From contig CM062289.1 in the NCBI GenBank assembly GCA_031216915.1, forward strand, positions 391,556,674 to 391,620,673: 64,000 nt of DNA. The letters are read 5' to 3'. Of this stretch, positions 56,346 to 64,000 are shown one piece after another. The position numbers were made by a program, and so were the translations under genes. Positions within the stretch are counted from its first letter, which is position 1. The number at the start of each line of letters is the position of its first letter. Under the pieces are notes generated by a model. It saw only the letters and a program-made list of their open reading frames with translations. It was not told where the DNA came from and did no database searches. The DNA is from Pictodentalium vernedei. Its lineage: Eukaryota > Mollusca > Scaphopoda > Dentaliida > Dentaliidae.

Positions 56346-56434
56346 TTGTAAACATGTCAGGCTGATGCATCATTTTTTGGTCCCCCCCCCCCACTTCACA
56401 GTACATCCTGACACAACCTATGGCTTTTTTAGCT

Positions 56435-56970
56435 CACCTAAGCGAAGCTCAAGGGGAGCGTAACTGATCACTTTCCGTCTTTCGTCCGTCGTTTAACTTT
56501 ACATTATCGACTTCTTCTCACAAACTGCTGGACAAAATTTGCTGTGCATGTACCCTATCATATGTCAATTCAAGTTTGTTTAAATTAAGTTGACCCTCCC
56601 CTCCGTAGGCCATGCCCAAAAAGTGTGCTTAAATCTTGAAACATCTTCTTCTCATGAACCAGCATTAGCAGAGACTTGAAGTTTGGTGTGCAGCTTCCTT
56701 TGGAGGTGTGGAATCCAAACTGAGACGCAGATTTGAACCAAATTTGATATGATGGCTTATTGGGTCATAAGTACTTAATTTATGCTAAAAAAAAATTCTC
56801 GGAGCCCCATGGGAACCGCAGGAGCTAAAAATAGAAAAAAAATTAAAATGCCCATATCTCTAAAACTACACGGAATTGAGAATTCTTAATTTGTGTGAAG
56901 CTTCCTTAGGACCAACAGAATGGAATTGTAACACTGTGGGGTAATGGGAAAAACAGTTAACACTACTTTT
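56435..56970. repeat. Dispersed repeat (left part, split by DIRS)
   Basis: TTTAGCTCACCTAAGCGAAGC followed by CTTTCCGTC and CGACTTCTTCTCA is a widespread invertebrate repeat opening. The sequence runs to 56970, where DIRS interrupts, and appears to resume at 63384. Confidence 0.65.
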
Positions 56971-57660
56971 CTTATCAACTTACCTCAGTTGTTTACTACA
57001 GGCTTGCACTACAGTGGAAGAACCTAACTCGGATAAAATACTCTCTATTTTAATCTTTCCAAGATTTGGGAAAGAAAAGTGGTGTAAAAACACCTCGAAA
57101 AAATAAGCCAAAACTGGGTCGAGCGCCATCGGCGCACACCCAGTATGGGATGCTCTTCCATAGTACAAATCCACGACTTCCGTAAAACAGTGCGCAATTC
57201 GTCATTCTTTTTTTATCCGAGGCACGAGCAGGATGTGTCTCCGCCATATGCATTATGAAACAGTGATAATTCAACTCGTGGATAATGGTTTTCCTGTGAC
57301 TGGAATTATGGATCTGAAGATCGTATAATAACAGGACTGTGTTTTATATATTCTCGTTAATATTTTCAACCACATTCTCATTGTATATTATTTACTATTC
57401 CGTTTTCGCGAATGTTTTGTTTTCGACATCACGCGATTCGACAATGAATTTTTTCGGTTGAATGAATTGATTTTGGAGTTAGGTGTCATTCTGGGACTGT
57501 CTGGACAGGATTTCTTCACTCTGTTGAGGGCTGAATTTCTGTATTTTCGGTCCCTGTCGACCGTCTGGGTTCTGTCACCGTTTTTTTTTCTGCCACCTTC
57601 TCTCATAGTTGAGGGTGTTCTTCTACTTTCTGTTTCTGTTGGGTTCACCTTTTTCTTCTA

Positions 57661-58812
57661 GTGCTCTCACCTCTGTTATTTCCAGTTTGGTTCCTTCAGG
57701 GCAATTCCTTTTGCCCTCGCCTTGGTGCGTTCTCGTGGCCGTTTCTTCCGCACCCGCGGGTGGTGTGGAACGCTGTCGTTTCGGGAGCCTCCCAACTCGA
57801 CCACATCTGGTGTGAGTTTACCCCCTCCGTGGGGGATGTGCAGCTCCTCCAGCCCCCATGCAGGGGGGGGGGGGGGCACTGTCATTTCAGGGCCCCCCGA
57901 CTCGACCACGTCTGGTGTGAGTTGACCCCCTCCGTGGGGGATGTGCAGCTCCTCCCGCGGGGGGTGGGGAACACTATCGTTTCGGGGTCACCCAATTCGA
58001 CCACGTCTGGTGAGAATTGCTCCCCCTCCGTGGGGGATGTGCAGCTCCTCCCGCACCAGCGGGGGGTGGGGAACGCTGTTGTTTCGGGGCTTCCCGACTC
58101 GACCATGTCTGGTGAGAGTTATTCCCCTTCCGTGGGGAATGTGCAGTTTTTTACCGTGGTGGATACTGCAGGAGCTGTTGGATTTCTGGTGAAGAGATGC
58201 CTGGTTCCGGGACTATGCGCCCTCTCCAGTCAACATCTGAGGCTGTCACTAGGGTTGTGACTCCTCCTTTGGAGGCCGAGCTTGGTGGCTCTCTCTGCTT
58301 TTCCGCTAGTTCCAACAGCTCCCGTCGTATCTGCTGCTACTGCTGTTCCGTCTACAACGTCATTGGGCACCATTTTTAGCCGGCCTCGGCTTATCCCTGC
58401 CAGGGTCTGCAGGGATGTCTGTAGTGTGGTAGTGGGGTTTCGGCCTCAGCCTTCCCGGACTTCAACTCGGCGAAGTTGGATGGGGTTGCCGACTGAATCC
58501 CCTACTGTGTCCTCTCAGCCATTGAGCACAGTAGTTTTATACCTGCAGTGGTCTGCTGTGGTGTCTGGTTTTGTAGATGTGGGGGTATCGGCCTCAGCCT
58601 TCCCTGACTTCAACTCGGCGAAGTTGGAAGTGGCTCCCGGCCGGACCCTCTACTGTGGTCTCTGCGCCGTCGTGCACCGCAGTTGTCATTGGATTCGGAT
58701 GTTCTTAGTGGGACACTATGAACTTCGTGGCGTTTTCTGGCCCACGACCAGTTTTGGGAGACCAACGTCTTTTGTGCATTTGGACCTTCTGCCCTGCAGA
58801 GGTCCGCGGTGA
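57661..58812 (+). pseudogene. DIRS gag, upstream low-complexity part
   Basis: Two frames (57661-58260 and 58282-58812) adjoin. The first encodes about four 34-residue units (SPSVGDVQLLP pattern). The second contains two copies of a Pro/Ser/Thr-rich block (near 58438 and 58590: CCTCAGCC..TTCAACTCGGCGAAG). No folded domain is recognised. A stop separates the frames, and whether the whole belonged to one Gag is inferred. Confidence 0.5.
57755..58150 (+). repeat. ~103-bp minisatellite in the DIRS gag region
   Basis: Four units starting near 57758, 57866, 57965 and 58068 share GGAACGCTGTCGTTTCGGG, GACTCGACCACGTCTGGTG and CCTCCGTGGGGGATGTGCAG. The frame 57661-58260 reads through all four. A G-run (57867-57878) lies in the second unit. 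Confidence 0.85.
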
Positions 58813-59187
58813 CTCTCATGAGTTCCCGCTATGTTGATCCTCGGGGTGTGTTACACCCTTATACACATCTGCCTTCAGACGTATCGGCTGCCGCCCTTCG
58901 TCCCACGTCGGGTGTTTTGGAGGATTGTGACCCTTTGCTGGTTAAGAGGGTCAGAGGTAAAGCCACTTTGTCGGTTCGTTCCCCTGTCGAACCGGCCAGT
59001 ACGGGCATTGAGCTTAGGGAGGCCCTTTCCTTACTCACTCAGGTTCTGTCAAAGAGCCTTCCTGTTGCTTCCAGCGAGGCAGCGAGTGGTTTCCAAGCCC
59101 TCCCCTATGGCGCCGCCTCCCGGGATTGGAAACAGGCCACTTTCTGATGCCTGAGGTGTTCCGACACCATGGGAGGCGTCGGCTGGT

Positions 59188-59994
59188 TTGCCCACGATGG
59201 GCTATGTGTCTTCCGACTCAGAGGAAGAGTCAGACATGCTTGATGTCGAGAGCCAGCAGTCTTCGGACTTGGGGGCAGCTCTTGATTTCATGTTTGGGTT
59301 CCTTCTGGATCTCAAACCATCTAACCGGTCGACAGTGTCAGCCAGACCACGATCATCGGTCACGCGCCAACAGCCTATGGAGCAACCTGCTTCTGGGCAT
59401 CTTCGACTGTGCCAGTTGGTTGAAGCATTTTCAGCCCTGGACTATAAGCTAAGTTCCAAGGCTATGAAGGCTCCGTTCTTCACCAGGGTTGACACCTTTT
59501 TGCCTCTGGCGCGTTATCGTTCCTACGATGCCGCCAATCCGTCGGTCTACCGGACTTTGACGGTTTTGGATCAGGACTCCAATTCCCTCGGGCTTTCCAA
59601 GTCCAAGTCTGCCGTCATTCCGATAACGACTCTGGAGTCCACATTGGGCTTATCGAGAGAGATGCTTGGTATGCTTTCTCTCTCCGATCACATCGTCTCA
59701 GCTTTAGCTGCTTATCTGCCCCCAGATAAGTTTGACGAGGTACAGGCTTCTTTGCGTGTGCTGTCCAAGGCGCTCAAGCATCTTCCTCACACGCTTGCCT
59801 GTAACACGGCTAATCTGGAATTAGTTCGAAGGGACTCTGTGCTGGACACAGGCCGATCCCTTCCTGAGGAGCTGTGCGCTACTCTTCGATCTGCTTCTTT
59901 GGCAGGTCCGCAACTTTTCCATGGTTCTGTGTTGACGGTCTGGGATGACGTCCTACGTCATTCCAACGATCAGCTGCTGTTTTCTTCAGCTTGA
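59188..59994 (+). CDS. DIRS Gag-like protein
   Basis: 268 codons. A short acidic N-terminus (SSDSEEESDMLD) is followed from residue ~75 by HLRLCQLVEAFSALDYKL, FTRVDTFLPLARYRS and SALAAYLPPDKFDEVQASLR, then ALKHLPHTLACNTANLELVR. Leu- and Ser-rich helices of this kind precede the RT in DIRS elements. The frame ends at 59994; a basic, Ser-rich tail continues in another frame to about 60127. The protein should package element RNA. Confidence 0.6.
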   Translation: MPTMGYVSSDSEEESDMLDVESQQSSDLGAALDFMFGFLLDLKPSNRSTVSARPRSSVTRQQPMEQPASGHLRLCQLVEAFSALDYKLSSKAMKAPFFTRVDTFLPLARYRSYDAANPSVYRTLTVLDQDSNSLGLSKSKSAVIPITTLESTLGLSREMLGMLSLSDHIVSALAAYLPPDKFDEVQASLRVLSKALKHLPHTLACNTANLELVRRDSVLDTGRSLPEELCATLRSASLAGPQLFHGSVLTVWDDVLRHSNDQLLFSSA

Positions 59995-60356
59995 TCAGCC
60001 TTCTAGGGTAGGCACGGGCCGTTCTAAGCCTAACAAGTACCCTCTGCTTCCTCTGCGAAGCAAAGGGGCTGATCCTTCTGCCTCCGCTTCTACTTCTTAC
60101 TCAAGGGGTAAGGGTAAGCGTCGGTAGTCTTGAGGTAAGTCCCAGGATTCTTCAATCAGTAGAGGTGGTGTTTTCTCCTCTCACGAGCCTCGTCGGGGTT
60201 CGGAATGAAGGTCCTCACCTCGACCCGTCCCGGGTTGGAGGAAGGATAGCAGAGTTCGCAGACCGTTGGGCCACCATCACATCCGATCCTTGGGTGTTAG
60301 ATGTTGTTTGGTCCGGGCTGCGAATATCCTTCTGAAGGCACCCCACTCTGTCCAGG

Positions 60357-61700
60357 GTGCCTCTTCCAACCGCAGTTCCTTCAGACATTTTACGTCGGGA
60401 ACTTTTGTCCATGGAGATAGACAATCTCCTGACAAAGGGGGCGATTGAGGTCATCAAGAACATTAGGTTAGTGGGTTTCTATTCCCGCCTGTTCTTGGTG
60501 CCGAAGAAGGACGGCCGACTCCGACCGGTTATCAATCTGGGTTTTCCTGAACCAGTCTATCATTGCTCCCAAGTTCAGCATGGAGACTTTCAGGTTGGTC
60601 CTCCGTTCAATTCACCAGGGAGTTTACGCTTCCAGCTTCGACCTGCGAGACGCTTACTTTCACGTTCTGATTCATTGGGCGTTACGGAAGTATCTCAGGT
60701 TCGTTTTTCTGGGGCGAGTTTACCACTTCAAGACCATGCCTTTTGTCCTCAACCTGGTTCCTTGGGCCTTCACCAGACTGATGTCGCATGTGATAGCTTT
60801 CCATCGCACACAGTCCAGGGTGACTACTTCGGCATATCTGTACGATATCCTCCAGGGGCATTCCAATGCTGCCTTACTGGAGTCGGATGTCTCCACTCTG
60901 TAGAGCTTGCTCACGTCGCTAGGTTTCAGAGTTAACGAGGAGAAGTCGGACCTGGTCCCTTCTCAGTCGTTTTATCATCTGGGGATGGCTTTCCGCACAC
61001 TATTCTTTTTGGTGGCGTTTCCTCAGGCCAAGGCTGTGATTCTCTCAGCTTTTGCACTGACTCTGTCCCAGTCCACTTCCGCGTCGGCTCGGAGTATTCT
61101 CCGACTACGCGGTCTCTGCTGTTCGGTGACGGATCTCATTCCTCTAGGTCGGCTGCGTGTCAGACCTCTCCAACACTTTCTGCTCAGTTATTGGAGGCCG
61201 AATGTCGATTTTCTGGATCTGGTGCTTCAGTTTCCAGAATATCTTTATCCTCACCTTCTCCTCTGGGCGGATGTCCAGTGGCTTTCACAGGGTGTTCCGT
61301 TGGACTTACCCACGTCCGATCGCATTCTGATGGCAGATGCCTGCGATCTCGGATGGGGTGCGACGTTGGATCCTCTAGGTCTTTCCATTCACGGGATGTG
61401 GGATCAGGACCATGCAGCTCTACACATCACCCAGAAGGAGCTTCTTACTCTTCTTCTGAGTTTCAGGCAGTGGATCCCTCACTTGTCGAATCGCCAGGTC
61501 CTTCTGTTGTCCGACCATTCGACGGTGGTTGCTTACATTCGGAACCAGGGTGGCACGCACTCTGTTCCAATGTACGAATTGGCTCGGGATTTTCTACTGC
61601 TCGCTCAGGATGTCCATGCCGGGGTGGCTGTTCGTCACATTCCTGGTCGTCTGAACGTCCTAGCCAACTCCCTGTTCTGTCGGGGCAGGGTCATTTCCAC
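60357..61700 (+). pseudogene. DIRS reverse transcriptase / RNase H
   Basis: The first frame shows LFLVPKKDGRLRPVINL; a frameshift near 60545 moves the reading to METFRLVLRSIHQGVYASSF and DLRDAYFHVLIH (motif A), then GRVYHFKTMPF. The catalytic box reads AYLYDILQG where YLDD-type is expected (Asp to Tyr). A TAG at 60901 interrupts and the frame resumes with SLGFRVNEEKSDLVPSQ. RNase H residues follow in the 60907-62181 frame: MADACDLGWGATL (Asp), QKELLTLLLSF (Glu), LLLSDHSTVVAYI (Asp). The copy cannot be active. Confidence 0.85.
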
Positions 61701-62950
61701 CAGGTGGATGCTCCACATGGCGGGTTCCATCGCTCTTTTGCGACTCGTTGGAACCATCTGGTGGACACTTTTGTGGCCCCGTGTCCAAATGCTCTGGCTT
61801 TCGCCGTGGACGCTCTGGCCCTCCTTTGGGATGGTCTTGTCGGCTACGCCTTCCTACCGGTTCCGATTCCACCTCAGGTTCTCACCCAGATATGAACCTG
61901 CAGTCGTCGAATCCTTTCGATCACACCCATCGCCTCGGTGGGTGTGGATCAATCTGCTCCACTCTCTGTTAGCGGCGGTTCCGGCATGTCTCCCGCAACC
62001 TCGCGACTTTCTTTGCCAAAGTCGCCCGAGGAGGTTTTACGTTGACCCGACTTCATTGTTCCTTCGCACATGTCTTTTATCAGGTCCTGTCTCCTCCGTG
62101 GTGGTTTTTCGAGACACGCAGTGGAGTTGCTTTTCTTCTTCAAGGAGGCACTCACTCCACTGGTTTAGCCTTTGTGGCTAAGTGGAAGATTCTTCTGTCA
62201 ATGGTGTGCGATCACTCTGTTGCTTCTATCACTCCTTCGATCACACCGCTTGAGGAGTTTCTGGTATATGTTTGTTTCTGGGGGTCTCCAGCAATGGGTA
62301 CATGTCCATGCTTCGGAGACATTTTTTCATATGTGATACCGCATTGTTTCGACACTCATCCTTGTCTCTCCAAGCTTGTTCAGCTCTTTTCCTTGAAAAG
62401 GCCTTGGACTTTGCAGTTTCCTCCAAGATGGTCACTTTCTTGGGCGCTGCTCTGCTTGGGGGTGGAGGGCGTTCATGCCTTTATCCTGGATGAATATGCA
62501 TTCTCTCACATGCCAGATCTCTCCTGCATCCATTTCTTGATGAATTTGTCTTGCTATTCATGCAGCTTCCGCTCGTCTAGCTACTGGTGATTGGTTTACC
62601 AATTGTTTTTTCTGCCACGAGGTGCGTGCATTGTCTTCCTCTTTTAATAACTCTGTCATGTTGTCGGATGACGGATGTTATTCCGGCAGCCTTCTGGAGA
62701 AATGCTACATTCTCCTTTGGGGCCCTCTTTCTTCGGCTCAGGCTGTTGTCTATCCCAGCCTTTCAGCTTTTTTCAGGGTCAGCTCCAGCTTTGTGCTGTT
62801 ACTGCCCTTTCTGTCTGTGCGTCACACTTCACCATACGCCTCATCTTTCATTGTCTTTTCTAATGTTTGTGATGCTATGGTTTGATAGGCCTTGGGATCT
62901 CTTCCTCTGTCCACGGTCCCAGTGCTATTGAGTTATGTGTGGATTGGTTA
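61700..62950 (+). pseudogene. DIRS C-terminal region and tyrosine recombinase
   Basis: The frame 61191-61895 ends VDTFVAPCPNALAFAVDALA and LLWDGLVGYAF, which fits the segment after RNase H. The recombinase is spread over shifted frames from about 62040. CHEVRALSSSF (62612-62645) has the His-x-x-Arg of the active site, and DVIPAAFWRNATF follows in another frame. The C-terminal Tyr was not identified. This enzyme would insert the circular DNA. Confidence 0.6.
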
Positions 62951-62980
62951 TGTGATTCCCTCCAGCCTTTTGTCTATTCA

Positions 62981-63070
62981 GCCTGTAGTAAACAATTGAG
63001 GTAGGTTGATAAGAAATATAAATTTTATAGTAAATTTCCTTTCTTATTATACCTACCGAAATTGTTTACT
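62981..63070. repeat. DIRS internal complementary region
   Basis: GCCTGTAGTAAACAATTGAG and GTAGGTTGATAAG complement the left tip (56971-57003). AAATATAAA and TAGTAAATTTCCTTTCTTAT complement the right tip (63338-63383). The two halves are fused directly. Confidence 0.9.
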
Positions 63071-63383
63071 TGAAGGCCCTCCCGTCTTCTTATTCAGGTA
63101 AGAATCCTTCCTCCCCGCTGATCACGACGAATTGACGCATTGCGCACTGTTTTACGGAAGTCGTGAATTTGTACTGTGGAAGAGCGTCCCATACCGCCCT
63201 TGACCCAGATTTGGCTTATTTTTTCATGGTGTTTTTACACCACTTTTCTTTCCCAAATCTTGGAAAAGATTAAAATAGAGAGTATTTTATCCGAGTCAGG
63301 TTCTTCCACTGTAGTGCAAGCCTGCAGTAAACAATTTCGGTAGGTATAATAAGAAAGGAAATTTACTATGAAGTTTATATTTC

Positions 63384-64000
63384 TCCCAAACCACTGCTCC
63401 AAAAGCTTTCAAATTTCACATATAACATCTTTGGAAGATTGTTTCACATGTTTATTGAAATCAATTCCCTGGGTCCATATTTGGGCTCTATGGGAGCCCA
63501 AATGTTTAAATTAGTGCAGTATGAGGAATATTCTTTAAAAAACTTATTCTTTAGATCTACCAATAAGAATTTTTTGATATTTGGTATGCAGCATGCTTAG
63601 CCCCTAGCACTAGTACAACAAAATTTCTCCAATCACTCTGTTTTTCTCTTGTGTGACTATGAATTTAATCAATTACTCACTGAGCTCTGTCAAACAAGGT
63701 ATATTTGGTTAAATGTCAAAATGCATTATGGGAAATATTTGCTTCTGAAAACTTGACCAATTTGACATCAGTGTGCAGAGAGTTAGGGAGGTGAGATTCA
63801 AGTTTGTTCAAACCAAATCCCTGGGTTCATATTTAGGCTGAAAATTTGGGATCCCGGTCCAGACTTAGAAATTTTGGACCAAAAACCGGAAATATGTATT
63901 TTTATACTGTACCAATGACCCAGACTTAGTTGGTGCTAACTCTTAAATATTTAGGGCCAAACACAAATTTTACCCACCAATCCCCAAAATTTGCATCAAA
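63384..64000. repeat. Dispersed repeat (right part)
   Basis: Continues the interrupted repeat (CTCCCAAACCACTGCTCCAA). It includes inverted pieces of the 54540 array (ATGAGGAATATTCTTTAAA; TTGATATTTGGTATGCAGC) and GAGCTCTGTCAAACAAGG, seen also in the MITE centre at 48324. The window ends in it. Confidence 0.65.

Larger units (their letters stand above)
56971..63383 (+). mobile_element. DIRS-type tyrosine-recombinase retrotransposon
   Basis: Inverted terminal repeats lie at about 56988-57210 and 63130-63335, with short unique extensions at each tip. The internal complementary region at 62981-63070 is the complement of the left tip joined directly to the complement of the right tip (joint near 63013). 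That arrangement templates the circular intermediate in DIRS1-like elements. Gag, RT/RNase H and tyrosine-recombinase regions follow in order. The interior is decayed by frameshifts, one stop and a changed RT active site. Flanks are the two halves of a dispersed repeat. Confidence 0.92.

Overview
The window looks like nuclear DNA of a metazoan, most likely a marine invertebrate. It is AT-rich, has no operons, and carries animal-type transposons: Penelope-like, DIRS, CR1/jockey-like LINEs, MULE, hAT, piggyBac-type MITEs, an Academ-like DNA transposon, a tRNA-derived SINE, and dispersed repeats of a kind I associate with mollusc and lower-deuterostome genomes. The phylum cannot be fixed from the sequence alone. 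Only one stretch looks like a normal host gene: a phase-0 exon at 51207-51392 (+). Almost everything else is mobile DNA, its wreckage, or tandem repeats.

Layout. 1-6848: a direct duplication of more than 2.5 kb (1-2917 and 4298-6848) around a spacer with a SINE. 6846-9840: a broken Lys/Glu/Thr-rich frame, a GAGCAATTACTC minisatellite, a simple repeat, a 5S-like element and foldbacks. 9889-12829 (-): a decayed Penelope-like element with SGNH, reverse transcriptase and GIY-YIG parts. 12830-19990: LINE fragments in both orientations, including a 3' end with 135-bp tandem repeats and an ORF1-like region. 20644-24165: a candidate inverted-repeat element holding a SINE. 24209-25899: a MULE with long inverted repeats and an 8-bp target duplication. 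26260-27145: a long foldback. 28472-32322: an Academ-like transposon whose protein is interrupted by one in-frame TGA.

32588-43431: foldbacks, SINEs, piggyBac-type and other MITEs, and satellite-like arrays with a hAT and a SINE nested inside. 42768-46779: a 4-kb element (8-bp target duplication) holding an intact FLYWCH/MULE transposase gene. 47263-48604: a MITE cluster. 48605-50480 (-): a second Penelope-like copy. 51207-51392: the host exon, with later elements perhaps in its intron (inference). 51493-54310: a second hAT, a CR1-like LINE relic and more MITEs. 54540-56970 and 63384-64000: a tandem and dispersed repeat split by a 6.4-kb DIRS element (56971-63383) that keeps its inverted ends and internal complementary region.

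Two themes connect the parts. First, insertions are nested so cleanly that target-site duplications can be read directly (TTAA, TA, 8 bp for hAT and MULE, 12-13 bp for SINEs). Second, non-autonomous elements of unrelated superfamilies repeatedly carry a near-perfect, short-loop palindrome at their centre, often better matched than their ends. The strongest leads are that palindrome pattern, the SGNH-bearing Penelope-like elements, and the nearly intact Academ-like transposon.
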